Assembly (NCBI RefSeq): GCF_016097555.1
Contig: NC_054704.1
Location: 49,814,594-49,878,593, forward strand
Reading direction: 5' to 3'
From: Gigantopelta aegis
Lineage: Eukaryota > Mollusca > Gastropoda > Neomphalida > Peltospiridae
DNA: 64,000 nucleotides
The position numbers were made by a program, and so were the translations under genes. The first letter of the stretch is position 1. Each line of letters starts with the position of its first letter. The notes beneath the pieces were generated by a model. That model ran no database searches, was not told the origin of the DNA, and saw nothing but the letters and a program-made list of their open reading frames with translations. Of this stretch, positions 1-11,168 are shown piece by piece.

Positions 1-257
1 AATTGAAACGGTCAAATTTGGAGCACAAAATTAATGACAGACTAAATATATAATAAAAGGGGAAATTAAACAGATCGACAGAGAGAAAAGAAGAAGAGAA
101 AAATCCATATTTCCAAATATAGAAAACAAACGTTATTGGCTTTTAGGTTACAAAAAAACTACACCACCAACAGTATGCATCTTATATTGGAGTTATTTTT
201 AACTATTAAGGCTAAGTTTAATTTTCTAGACATCTTTGCCAAGGTGCCCAGTTTTCA

Positions 258-1425
258 TCAAACTCTTTTTATGTGAACAGTTTTATAGAGTATGCATTTC
301 TCTATTTGTAATTTATCTGTAATTACATTTTTAATTCCAGTTGTAAGAAGTATATTCTTTTGAAGTTTTGTTCTATATGTATAATGCTTTACATTGACAA
401 TAAGCCAATTCACAAATTTATGATTTGTATGTATACTCCCGAATAGAACCATACTTTTATCAAGCTGTATATATTCGTCTTTTTGCTGTAACCATTGTTC
501 TATAGTTTTCCAAAGTTCACTGACTTTAGGGCAATCATAAAACAAGTGTTGCAATGTTTCTGGTTGCTGATTACAAAAGTTACAAGTACTGGAAGCAATA
601 TACTTTATTTTATATAAAAACGAATTTGTTGGTATAATCCTATGTAAAATTTGGTACTGAAACCATAGGAGAGTTGGGTCTTTCAAAATCATAAATGGAA
701 GACATACTTTGCCCATTTTGAAGGAGGAAAACATCCTTCACGAGAATATTTCAATTGTGATGTAGGAACTACAGTAGCCTTATTCAGTATTTTATATATT
801 TCTCTACTTCCCGATTTGTTTTTCGCAAGAAGCTTTATTTTCGAAGGAAATACTGGATGTTTGTTTTGTTTCGTACAAATAATTTGATTGCACATATTAA
901 AGACGCATATTCTAAAAAAATTGATCGTATATTATATTTTGCATTAAAAGTGTTATAATCCATAAACTGCCCTTGGCTATCTAGTAAATCATATAAATAA
1001 TAAAACGCCTTTTTCAATGAAATTCTTATATAATATAGGTTTTCTGTCTATTAGTATATTACTATTATTCCAAATGTTCAAACTTAGAATTTCTTCTTCA
1101 TTTTGAAATGTTAATTTTTGTTGAAATAAAATCCAACTATTTAATACATCCTTCCAAAACATATTTTTAATTTTCTTTATCCTAAGCTGAATTAAAAAAT
1201 CACCTGGTATAATTAAGTCTCTGGTTGTTAAACCTGTTATAGACTGAAAAATATTTGCCAATTTAGAATTGGACCCAAACAGTCTTTTTATAACCAAGTC
1301 AGTTTTAATGCTGTAGAGAAATGTATAATATCTAACATTTTAAGCCCACCTTTTTCATAATCTTGCACTAGTATTGTTCTTTTTATCAGGTCAGGTTTGT
1401 TTTGCCATACAAAAATAAAAAGTAA
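258..1425 (-). mobile_element. LINE 3' fragment, L1/Tx1-like C-terminal domain
   Basis: Reading leftwards, broken frames give an F-V-W-Q-N-K-P motif, then DYEKGGLKM near 1340-1410, a FWKDVLNSW segment near 1150 and a terminal CNFCNQQPETLQHLFYDCP zinc-knuckle-like motif near 540-600. This order is typical of the region after the reverse transcriptase in L1/Tx1-type LINEs. No reverse transcriptase core is present, so the copy is 5'-truncated. Several frame changes and stops separate the pieces. Bases 1-257 are AT-rich and could be its 3' untranslated part. Clade assignment is from remembered motif style and is less certain than the LINE call. Confidence 0.7.
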
Positions 1426-1465
1426 TATTGATGTTGATCAACAATTAATTTTTATATTTACCATT

Positions 1466-1545
1466 ATCCGACACCCAATAGCAGATGTATTTTTTATACT
1501 GGGGTGTCTGTTAAACATAAATCCATTCACCAACTTACCAGACAT
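1466..1545 (-). mobile_element. SINE tail fragment (tail type 2)
   Basis: A short diverged stretch resembles the tail block shared with the copies at 23,820 and 46,730: an ACACCCAATAGC core followed by a GGTGTC-GTTAAACA-like end. Head and central block are absent. Confidence 0.4.
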
Positions 1546-1736
1546 TATGCTTATTTCGATACCTGCACTCGTAGAGCACTGGTGGGATGGTAAAAACAGT
1601 CCTACTACCGACTTAAATCTTGCTCCATTTGAGTAATAATAGTCTAAGCTCCAGGCTCCGTATTCATAAACATACTCAAGTCAATGTATGATACTTATCT
1701 ATGTACTTTAAGTATGTATTTAGGTATCATACATTG

Positions 1737-2681
1737 CAATCTAATTAAAATTAGCTCCACTATTACATGTGGATCTAACACCAGCCAGTTGGAGCTCATG
1801 TCCACCAATCAAAACCTTACTTGCAGAATCCTGTCAGTGATTTAATACTAACAACACTGCGTAGTCCCCAATGTCCAGGTAACATTTCGTCTGTAAATAA
1901 TAATTTAAATATTGACCAATCACAGCGAACCATACCAATACGTACGGGGTGGGTTATCAGTCTTCAATTGTACATTAAAAATTATTTATTTATTAAAAAA
2001 AACACTAAATCAGTCTCCAGGGTGTATACTACCAAATCAAATCCCATAGACGACAATAGTAACATATGCGGCTAAAACTCCTACCTGCAACGTATCAACC
2101 GACATAAACGCCACGGATATAAATACTACCACCCCTTACACTTAAAGTGAATCAGAAAAAATGGGGGTCAAGCTGCTCGTTTCTGACATAACGGGTAGCG
2201 TCTATGACTACCCTAGTTTCGCACAAAATTTGAGTACTTTTTTTTACAGGTACCCCATACATGTTTCAAGCACATTGGTACTAGATGAAATAAAATTGCA
2301 CATTTATTTTACCCAGATGAAACTATTATTTTTTACAACCAACACACTCACATTTATAACCAATCACAGGACTTGTGGTGTTCACTTCTCTATCAAAAGT
2401 TCGGTGCACCTCCAACTTTGACCCAGCCGGAAGTTATTTGGTATAGTACTACCTTCAGTTTTACATTACAAATTGTTTATTTTATAAAATAAAACATGTT
2501 TTAAGGGATTCGTAAGTCACACGAAACATGCCGTATACCCTCAGAATAATTCGGAATGTTTTCAAATTATTTTTAAATCACTGGCAGGATTCTGCAAGTA
2601 CGGTTTTGATTGGTGGACATGAGCTCCAGCTGGCTGGTGTTAGATCCACATGTAATAGTGGAGCTAATTTTAATTAGATTG
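1737..2681. mobile_element. Non-autonomous TIR element, Mutator-like, 945 bp
   Basis: The ends are inverted repeats starting CAATCTAATTAAAATTAGCT and extending over roughly 100 bp into the TTGATTGGTGGACATGAGCTCC region. The element is flanked by a perfect 9-bp direct repeat, CATACATTG, at 1728-1736 and 2682-2690. A 9-bp target duplication with long TIRs fits Mutator-like (MULE) non-autonomous elements. No transposase is visible. Related copies lie at 19,305, 29,090 and 61,021. A second repeat family is nested inside at 2021-2453. Confidence 0.75.
2021..2453 (-). repeat. Nested dispersed repeat (family shared with 55.3-56.35 kb)
   Basis: This stretch matches, in reverse complement, the outer parts of the palindromic element at 55,297-56,353. 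Shared landmarks are GGTGTATACTACCAAATC at one end, the GACGCTACCCGTTAT block, and AAGTTCGAGGTGCACC next to ACTTCCGGCTGGGTC at the other. A third partial copy is at 57,945. The copy here lacks the central palindrome and sits inside the Mutator-like element, so it either inserted later or was captured. Confidence 0.6.
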
Positions 2682-2717
2682 CATACATTGACTTAGTACG
2701 TTTATGAATACGGAGCC

Positions 2718-2827
2718 AGGGCCCCGCTTTACGAAGAGCGATCTTAGCGCTAAAATCACCTTAAGTGTTAACTACCTTATACACTAAGGTGATTTTAGCG
2801 CTAAGATCACTTCGTAAAATGAAGCCC
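2718..2827. repeat. Short fold-back element (GGGCCCCGYTTTACGAAG family)
   Basis: Two arms, each containing CTTAGCGCTAAAATCACCTT or its complement, surround a loop of about 15 bases. Diverged copies with the same outer ends are at 14,781-14,873 and 33,748-33,863. It looks like a minimal non-autonomous palindromic element. No coding capacity. Confidence 0.65.
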
Positions 2828-3116
2828 GAATTCTGTACGGCCGCTATTTCTTTTTGGACCGGACATGGAAAGCTGCAGGATTTTTTTGCTTATTTTATCA
2901 GTTGTACACATCTCTTGATGAAACTACATGTTGGTTCGGGGTACTAAAACCAAACAACGAGAAGATATTTGTGAAGGTCCAAAGTCCCATTTCACAAATA
3001 TATTGGGCCGAATTTACAAAGCCTGTGTGTGTCTTACATGTGTATCTACATACATTTACAATGCTTAAACACCCGCGGCTTCGTAACATATGCGTGCACG
3101 TTCCCATTTTTATGCG

Positions 3117-3400
3117 CCCATCTACGAGGGGTCGTATGATGGTATGGCGTTGTCCATCCGTATGTCGGTCTGTTAACTTTCTTGTCCGGACCATATCTTG
3201 CATACAGGACCACCAAACCTCACATGTAGGAACAACTTAGGATGGTGGCGTGTCGCGTACTATTACTAGGTCAATGTGATTTACTTTTCACGGTGTACTA
3301 CACATAACAGTAAATCCTTGTCCAGATCATATTTTGCACACAAGATCAAACTAAATGTAGGAACAACTTGGGATGGTGGTTGGTCCAAAACAAACTGTTC
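3117..3400. repeat. Diverged repeat with two internal units
   Basis: Two related segments near 3177-3260 and 3316-3378 share the pattern CTTGTCC(G/A)GA-CATAT-TTGCA and GTAGGAACAACTT(A/G)GGATGGTGG. The open frames across it on both strands are shadows of the repeat, not genes. Confidence 0.45.
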
Positions 3401-3632
3401 ATCCATCCCATTGCAAAAATTTCACGTAATTAAGACTTGAATCATACCCGTAACATTCATTAATATAGATATGGTTTTCCCATCAAACTCCTGATGGGCG
3501 TATCATGTACCTCACCGGTACTTTTGTCGATTTAAGACTTTAATCGTGACAGTATGCATTCTGCTTCTTTAAGCATGAAAGTATTAGTTGCATGTGATAA
3601 TATGTCGACGTCTGCTTTTGTCATTTAGTTAA

Positions 3633-3950
3633 AGGGACAGACTAGTTTCAACCCGTGAAAATTAACACCGTTTATTTAATCTACAAACCTGTAACACATT
3701 TGGATAAAGTTACAATTGAGTGAAACACGAGTATGACTGATATGGTGAAATACCCTCTAAAAATAGACAAACTCGACTCCACAATTTACTTCTCAGACGC
3801 ACGCACGTGCGTTTTTAAAAATATGATAAATGCATATTGTGATGTTGAACACCAGGAAGACCAAAAACACTTCGAATTGATAATCTAAACCATAAAATCT
3901 AAGTAAAGTACGATTTCAGTTAATAAAAACGGCTATAATAATCAAAAATA
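3633..3950. repeat. Dispersed repeat, copy 1 (second copy 25,573-25,885)
   Basis: Starts AAAGGGACAGACTAGTTTCA and shares with 25,573-25,885 the strings GTGAAATACCCTCTAAAAAT, GCACGTGCGTTTTT and the GACCAAAAA-ACTTCGAAT block. The two copies differ by substitutions and small indels. The AAAGGGACA start resembles the start of the fold-back element at 38,855, which may indicate a common end sequence. Confidence 0.6.
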
Positions 3951-5262
3951 TGCCTTAGTTTTTAAAAACTAGGGCGTGTTCCTTTAATAAGAGTAAAAGT
4001 TAATATAGGATCATTTTGGCCCACATAATAATCAATCCAAAATGGCTGCCATCAGATTTTGCATGCATTACATTTGTTTGCATTATATTTGAAATAGTGT
4101 AAAATTGTTTTCTCCATTTGAAAAGGTTCTACATGAATCAAGATGATAAAACCGACAAAATAGAAAAAGATATATTTGTTTATTGACATCCCCGAACGTC
4201 TCTAAACGATGGCTCTTTGAAACTGTCTGTAGGCCTTATCAATAATTAGAGGACATGTGTAGCCGCATTTACCGAATGGAAAATATGGCATTTTCTATAT
4301 ATGCTCTTTAGTAATACCGGAATTATACCATTGAAATCGACCGATATTCCTTTATGTATATATTGGCATCGATATCAAAACTCAGATTTCCATACGGCGA
4401 TGGATCTTATGGCATATTACACCTGGGACGAATACTCGACTATAAGCAAACCCTGCTGGTAAAATCACCTGTACAAGATCGAGCCTAAAGAATTATCGAT
4501 ACGAGGCGTTAATGCGAAAGAAAAACATCTTCTACCCTACCGGTATCACCCGCCATGCACATACCAATACTTTATTATTAAAGTTGTTTGATAATAAAAA
4601 GGATAATTCGGCAAAAAGATTAAAAGCATATGCATGTCAAAATGAGGTATAAGCATCAAACTATTTTTCTTCTTTCTTTTCTTTGGGTGGGGTGGGGTGG
4701 GGTGGTCAAGTATACATAACAATCATAAAACCCCCAGGAGTCATCATTTAATATAACCGTGATGCAACAAATTCCAAATGATATGGAGTTATTTTGAAAC
4801 TCCATAACTAAGCCCAAATGGACTTCGGAATATGAATATGTAAATAAAAGCCAGAGCTCGCCGAATATTGCTCGACTGCAGAAAACCCCTACTCTTTGGG
4901 AGACATCACAGTCACTTCAGACAGATTTTAAAAAGGTAATTTTATACTGGCACAACCAAAGTTTGAGCGTCACCAATTTGATATTTGGGCGACGCAGGTT
5001 ATACGAGCCGATTGCTTTCCAAATGGCACAAAACGTTATTTCCAAAACACTTTATCAGAAACCAATGTTACGGGGAGGCTGGACTAGATATGCGCATCTC
5101 CCACCCACCCACCCACCTCCAACCCCATCCCAAACTTGCTACAAAGAGCGCTTAACTTTACATTTATAATATACTAAGTTGAAGTTTGTTTTACTAACAC
5201 CACCACTAAGAACATTTATTAATTGCTATTGATGTCATTTGGTAAAAAAAAAAATATATATT
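3951..5262. other. Intergenic, no gene recognised
   Basis: No frame with coding character and no recognised element. A four-fold GGGGT run at 4684-4704 could form a G-quadruplex. A CCACCCACC run is at 5100-5115. Confidence 0.4.
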
Positions 5263-5455
5263 TGAGGAAACCCGGGCACATTTTTTTTTAAACATGGGAT
5301 ATTTTATATGCACCATCCCAGATATGAAGGCGCATACTATGGCTTTTGATATACCAGTCGTAGTACACTGGTTAGAACGAAAAATAGTCTAATGGGGCCT
5401 ACTGATGGGGATCGATCCTGGAACAGCGCTTGACAATAATTGGGCTACGTTGTAG
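5263..5455 (-). mobile_element. SINE, diverged, head type 2
   Basis: On the minus strand the copy reads a tRNA-like head with the GGATCGATCCCC B-box-like block, then CCAGTG-ACTACGACTGG and a central block ending near GAGGAAACCCG. It is more diverged than the copy at 20,481, and the tail is missing. Confidence 0.6.
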
Positions 5456-5730
5456 TATACTAAAGGAAAAAGAACAATTGTTTTTTTGTTTTAATTATAA
5501 ACATTTATTCCACACCCTGCTGCGTCACGGGTTAACTGCTGTGCATACCGGGTGAAGCGTGGACCCACGGGTTTTCGCGCGTTCACACTTTCTGTTGACG
5601 AGGGAAGTCAACCTGCTACGTATTACAGTCAGGTTATGTATGACGTCTTTGACCTTTATGTCGTCCGCAATGCTGTAACGAAAGAACAATCGTTATTTGG
5701 GCGTCAGTTACATAATTTTAATATCGTAAA

Positions 5731-5842
5731 AATGGACATTCCCGAGTTTGCTGCATTGTAACATGTTTCCATATAAAATATTTCTACGATTAAACTTACA
5801 TATATTTTATATATTTTCTTGTTTAGAATATCAGTGTCTGTA
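5731..5842. repeat. Half copy of the GACATTCCTGAGTTTGCTGC fold-back element
   Basis: One arm only of the palindromic family seen whole at 8055-8409 and 38,855-39,245: GGACATTCCCGAGTTTGCTG, then AAATATTTCTACGATTAAAC and TTGTTTAGAATATCAGTG. Confidence 0.6.
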
Positions 5843-5865
5843 TAACGTTAAAATGTAGACTAAAC

Positions 5866-7053
5866 TCCCAACAAGAGCAAGAGCCTTGTGTGTTGGAAAT
5901 ATCATTCCCGGACCACCAACACGGACCACCAACACATACCGACACTTTAACAAATGAAAAAACGCGTAATTTTAGAATTAATAAAAAACCATGATTATTC
6001 CTGCTAACTGGGGGCAGCCATTTTGTTTGTTTTTGTGACGTCTGGTGGTATAGCTTGGGGCGAAGTGACGTCAGCTCAGGTCCAACTTCTCTATTATGCA
6101 CAGTGTAAACAAATGATCTAATTTACGACAAGGCGCTTCGCTTTCATCAACCCGACTTGTAAAACATAAATGACTTGATAGTATATGACTTGATAGTATA
6201 ATAAAACTATTTAACTAAATATATTTCAATTTGCATCAATAGAACGAAATGGAGTTATAGTATTTTTTTCTTTAAAAAAATCCAAAGAAAACTTTTTTTT
6301 ATTATTAGGCCTATTGGTAGGGTACGTTCGAGCAAAAACGACCACTCACATACCCAAGTGATAATTTTATTTTCTTTGGATTACGTAATTGGTCAGTTTT
6401 GTGATTTTAGATAGGAAGTCTACTTAATCAAGGGTTTTACAGAATTACTTACAGTAATAAAGCAGGACGGCTGATAATGTCCATTACGATTTCAGGGGCG
6501 TCCGCGCGGCTGTCAGACAATACCTTGTGATCTTAATAAAAGAGGCACGTCCTTTTAGTGTGTCTAGACAGTGTCTGGGGACCGTCTAAATATATACCTA
6601 CCAATCAGGAACCACAGGTACAGGCCACGGAAACAAAAGACCAATTAACCAAGAAAACACTCGGATTATTATTTCAGTACGTGGGTTAATTTATGTACAA
6701 AACATAATACAGTTATTTCAACACTGACAATGGTGGTTTATTTTGTATTAAAAGTAATATATAATTGCTGGCTTACTGGGATGACTTATTACAGAATATT
6801 GAGATGCATCCGCAAAAATCAGGTATGTTTTGTTTCTTCAGTTCGAAGACTAATTCCTGACGTGACACATTAGGAATTACGTAACCACCAGCTCGCCAGA
6901 GGGCGTATTCACTGGGATGGTACAAAATGGCTGTGCCCGTTATATATAATAGCCGTCACATTTAACCGTTTTATTAATTAACTATACGATTATACTGGTT
7001 GATATTAAGCAATAATGTGTATTATGTATCGTTGAATATGCACACAGTCCAAA
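5866..7053. repeat. About 1.1-kb dispersed duplication, copy A
   Basis: Nearly colinear with 24,487-25,572. Shared blocks include GGACCACCAACACATAC, the GACGTCTGGT-GTATAGCTTGGGGCGAAGTGACGTCA segment (with CRE-like TGACGTCA), TACGACAAGGCGCTTCGCTT, GGGTACGTTCGAGCAAAAAC and GGCGTCCGCGCGGCTGTCAG. Copy A has about 90 extra bases near 6820-6895. Open frames on the minus strand in both copies reflect this repeat. No transposase or TIR was identified. Confidence 0.7.
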
Positions 7054-7068
7054 AGCCTTGCTTTAGCA

Positions 7069-7125
7069 TTCCTTTTAAGTCCGTCAGTCGATAACATCTT
7101 CAAAATTGCAGCAAACTCAGGAATG
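7069..7125. repeat. Terminal fragment of the fold-back element
   Basis: Contains GATAACATCTTCAAAATTGC and GCAGCAAACTCAGGAATGT, the right-hand end of the element seen whole at 38,855-39,245. Confidence 0.55.
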
Positions 7126-7217
7126 TACTTTTTTTTTAATGTTTACATGGCACACATTAAATCTGTAATCTGTTTACTGGGCGTCAAAACCCCCCCAAAA
7201 CATTGTCAGAATAATCT

Positions 7218-7421
7218 TAGAGGAAACCCGCAATATTTTTCCATTAGTAGCAAGGGATCTTTTATATGCACCATCCCACAGACGACATGCCACATACCAT
7301 GGAATTTGATATACCAGACGTGGTGCGCTGGCTGGAACGAGTAATGGACCAACCAACGGATCTATTCCAGACCGACCGCGCATCGGGCAGACGCTTGACC
7401 AATGGGCTACGTCCCGCCCCT
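7218..7421 (-). mobile_element. SINE, head type 2, tail missing
   Basis: Minus-strand reading: GGGGCGGGACGTAGCCCATT (A-box-like), a B-box-like block interrupted by changes, then the central block with GGTGCATATAAAAGATCCCT. The tail block beyond GAGGAAACCCGC is not present. Confidence 0.75.
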
Positions 7422-7429
7422 AATACCGT

Positions 7430-8054
7430 AAAATGGTTATATTGGTATGCAACCGATTTTGCATTGTGATCATAAACCTCCCATTTGAAGCAAGATGTTT
7501 TTGGTTTCAAGGAATACGTTTGATAGTGTGCCAATTGCATATATTGCAGAATCATATACACGATGCAATCAATCATTCAAATATCTATTTGGACAAAATA
7601 AAATGTCCACATTTGTAACAGTATCTGTGCATCATGTTGAGGTTTAATAGATACAAGGGTATATCAAAAACAAATATCGTTATGATGCGTGTACACCATT
7701 TTGTAAAATTAATCCCAGTTTTAAAGCATCTTGTCGGCGTTTACCTTTTCAGAGTGTTTATATCCTGGTATTCCAACTCTACAAGATTCTTGGCTTCATT
7801 TTCAGTTGAAATTCCTAAACAAAAAAGGAACATCATCGTTAGCCCGAAATCCATACTAGTTTCTGTCTAAAATGTTTATGTTTACACATGATAAATCTAT
7901 GAGGCTATAATCAAGTGACCAGTACTTAGTAGATATAAATGCCAAGTAAACAAAACTGGTGGACGTATGCAATATTTTCTAAAATTTGATTAGCTTCTTA
8001 TGCTATTAAACTTTGACCCCGTCTGCCTCCAGCCAATAGTAATGTTCGATTCTT
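7430..8054. other. Intergenic, nothing recognised
   Basis: AT-rich. The short frames at 7433-7618 and 7634-7870 have no recognisable motif, no start or splice context and no related copy in the window. Confidence 0.35.
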
Positions 8055-8409
8055 AAAGGGACCTTCCTGAGTTTGCTGCATTGTAAGAGGTTTCCGACTA
8101 ATAAAATATTTCTACGATTAAACTTATACATTCTTGTTTAGAATATTAGTAACAAGAATGTATTTAATATGTGTCTTGTATATTCAATGTGTTTCTGGTC
8201 GTCTTAATATTTGTAAGAAGCCCAAACCTGATTGGTCTTAAAATAATTTCGTACGTACGAAAAAATATTTTGAAATAAACTGAAATTTTACGGAAAAAAA
8301 CCTTTTTGGAAATAAAATAAAATTTAACCTACTACAAATATTAAAACGATCAGAAACACGTTTGATATACAACTTCTAATATTTTATGCAGAAAAATATA
8401 CTGTCTATA
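8055..8409. repeat. Palindromic fold-back element, about 355 bp
   Basis: Begins AAAGGGACCTTCCTGAGTTT and folds around a centre near 8250. The left half has CTTAATATTTGTAAGAAGCC and the right half has CTACAAATATTAAAACGATC in complement. The right outer end is degraded compared with the copy at 38,855. It is followed by a long T then G homopolymer at 8416-8461. Confidence 0.65.
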
Positions 8410-8415
8410 GCAACG

Positions 8416-8461
8416 TTTTTTTTTTTTTTTTTTTTTTTTTTTTTGGGGGGGGGGGGGGGGG
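8416..8461. repeat. Poly-T then poly-G homopolymer
   Basis: About 29 T directly followed by about 17 G. Lengths of such runs are unreliable in assemblies. Confidence 0.85.
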
Positions 8462-9003
8462 ATGTTTAATATGGTACGATAAGAAATGCTGAGAAAATTT
8501 GTGCTGCAGTAAAACGTTTTTTAACTTATTTTATTCCACTTGTTTTTAAATTTGAACAAAATCCTCTTCAGTTACCGTTACTAATTTGTCCGCATGCTTA
8601 AAATATGATGCAACATTTACGTTGGCATGGGATGGGGACTGCATTTGCCATTTTGTCCGTCTGTACGCCACATTTTGGTTAGTTATAAATTGGTACATGT
8701 TATATTGTTATTGTTGCCTTTAGTGTACTGCTAAGCAATACACGACTCCGCCGGGCCCAACATTTTTTTTTTTATCTCCCAAGTTCAAAGGCCATAAATC
8801 GTTATATAAATTGTTACAGAGCATGATGAATCTATGTAATTTTAGCTCCATATCTTTGGACATTGAAAAAAGCAACAACGTCCGGAACACATTTGTCATG
8901 ACCATTCAAAAATGGGTAAATAGTCAAAAGTCGAACTTATTTGTAACCGAACATGATACAGTTATACACAATTTCACTTCAATATCTCAAGGCATTGTGA
9001 AAA

Positions 9004-9245
9004 AGGAAATGTTTTATTTTAACGACGCACTCTAAACACATTTTATTTATGGTTATATGGTGTCAGACGGTTAAGGACCACGCATATATTGATTGAGAGG
9101 AAACCCGCTGTCGCCATTTCATGGGCTACTCTTTTCGATTAGCAGCAAGGGGATCTTTTATATGCACCATCCCACGGCCTTTGTTACACCAGTTGTGGAG
9201 CACTGGCTGCGACGAGAAATAGCCCAATGGACCCACCGACGGGGA
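9004..9245 (-). mobile_element. SINE, 5'-truncated, tail type 1, with target duplication
   Basis: Flanked by an 11-bp direct repeat, CATTGTGAAAA, at 8993-9003 and 9246-9256. Tail type 1 and the central block are present, but the tRNA-like head stops at CCGACGGGGA. Truncation of the 5' end together with a target duplication fits target-primed reverse transcription. Confidence 0.8.
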
Positions 9246-9256
9246 CATTGTGAAAA

Positions 9257-10442
9257 GAAAAAATCTGAAAACTATGTGGTACAGACAGTAAGAGTACTAA
9301 TAACCAAAACCAGCATTGTGCTCCAGGGATAGTATCAAGATTGGCATTTGTCCGCATGTTTAACGTATGAAATATTTCTATAAAAGGAACTATTAGGTGA
9401 ACATCCAGCGAGACTCGGTCTGACCTTGAACTTAGTTAATTCAGTACATTACCCGTTGTGGATATCCAGCCGAACTTAGTCAGCAACATCTTGAAAACGC
9501 CCAACTGATATTCATCTAAAATACACGTAAATAAACATCCTCAGAATCGCAGGTTTACAACTCTTATAAAGTCACATTTAGTACACTGCATATATACATG
9601 TATTACTTTAAAATCTGATTATGCATACACGGTCAATTCATGTTTTTGTTCCAACATTAAAATTTTTAATCTGTACTTTAAAAAAAGAAAAAGAAAAAAG
9701 ACTTTCTTTACCCATTAAAAAATCAATTACGCCTAACTAAATACGTTAGTTCTAGTGCCAGCCAGTTACGGTAATCTGGTTATAACTTTTTTTCTTTTTT
9801 CTTTTTTTTTTTAGGTTTTTTTCCTCCCTAAATTACATTTGATCAATATAGCTAAGCAATTAACGTGTATTTCTCTACCACCTACTGTATTATACATTCG
9901 GCAAGGCATGTTTTAACGAAATTTCCGCACATTCAAAGCTACGGCTATTTAGCATCTAAAAATTTGCTTTATCGATGCTGTCAAAAAAAACCCAAAAAAC
10001 AAGTGCAGCCACACGGTCTAATTTTGAATGTTTAAGCAGAACAGTATACACCACAGCTTTTACTTGCATCTATTGATGGCGACCAATCCTACGCCTATCA
10101 AAACTAAGGCGAGCGCTCTACCACAGAGATACATTCTTTCCATATTCATTTAACACGCGCTTTGATACGCTTGCTTATATACTCACGGAAAAAGGTTCCT
10201 GTGCATCATTAAAATTTCAGTAGGACTAATTTAAAAATATTGTGATTTACACAGATGTACTATTTATCTGTTAAAAATACTGTGATCCTCTGCCTTCTAA
10301 ACCTGAAGTTCCTGTCTACAAAATGCTTGGTGCGCCGTCGGTGATGTAACCGAACGTACCGATGTATGGTCATGGTCGTACTTTGTTATCACCTAATCGG
10401 TTGCGTTCAGTTCCTCCACCGATTAACCTTAACTCAGATGCA
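9257..10442. other. Non-coding stretch; possible tRNA-like SINE head at about 10,063-10,130
   Basis: No gene seen. On the minus strand 10,063-10,130 reads TGTGGTAGAGCGCTCGCCTT and then a weak B-box-like GGATTGGTCGCC, like a decayed tRNA-derived head without the SINE body. The rest is AT-rich with short A and T runs near 9680 and 9790. Confidence 0.35.
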
Positions 10443-10744
10443 TTAGGATGTTAAATGTATCATTTCCAAATGATTCCATATGTGCACCCGCTTAATACTG
10501 ACGATTTTCTGACGTGGCGTCACGTGTCGACTCCCTAAACATGGAAGATCCCTAGTACCCCTAAACTGTCGAGAACATCTCCGCAGATATTGTACAGTGT
10601 TCTGATTAACGCCAATGAATACCAAAATTACTAGCAACAGCGTTTCTGCCGTTATAACCTCAATCATACCCATCGTTCGAAGGAGTCCATTTTCTGGGAG
10701 GCGTGACATAACACCGACGATCAGATACCAACAAAAATATTTTC
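10443..10744 (-). CDS. Candidate last exon of the secreted repeat-protein gene
   Basis: An open frame of 100 residues follows a good acceptor: CACTCAG, with a GACTAAC branch-point-like site about 30 bases upstream. Its phase (two bases completing a codon) fits the donor of the exon at 12,802-13,001, giving a Gly at the junction. It ends in TAA at 10,443-10,445 and makes the whole reading frame 812 codons including the stop. It contains a hydrophobic stretch, IEVITAETLLLVILVFIGV, followed by basic residues, which would make the product a type I membrane protein. The link rests on phase and splice signals only. A different downstream exon outside the window or within the repeats is possible. 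Confidence 0.33.
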
Positions 10745-11088
10745 CTGAGTGATGAGAATCCATACAACAGTTAGTCCAATGATAAGAAAAATGACGTCAA
10801 ACAGGAGCACGTGACCAAGAATGCTAGTAATGCAACGTGTGATCACAAAGTATGAATAGCTCGTACAATTGACAGGACACCGCTGGAATATCGATGGAGT
10901 GATTACACGTTCAGTTACTGAAATTTTTATAACCAGATTTCAAGTAAATTATATTCTATATGCAATCATTTGGTGCACAGGAACTTTGTTCCGCGAGTAT
11001 ATGTGGTGTGTGTGTGTGTATACGTACGTGTGTGTGTGTGTGTATATACGTACGTGTGTGTGTGTATACGTACGTGTGTGTGTATTAC

Positions 11089-11168
<80 letters not shown>

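Noticed and set aside
2854-3240. Overlapping frames on both strands
   Set aside because: They cover a diverged repeat with two internal units and show no domain or splice support.
7174-7576. Four overlapping frames
   Set aside because: All lie over a head type 2 SINE and its flanks.
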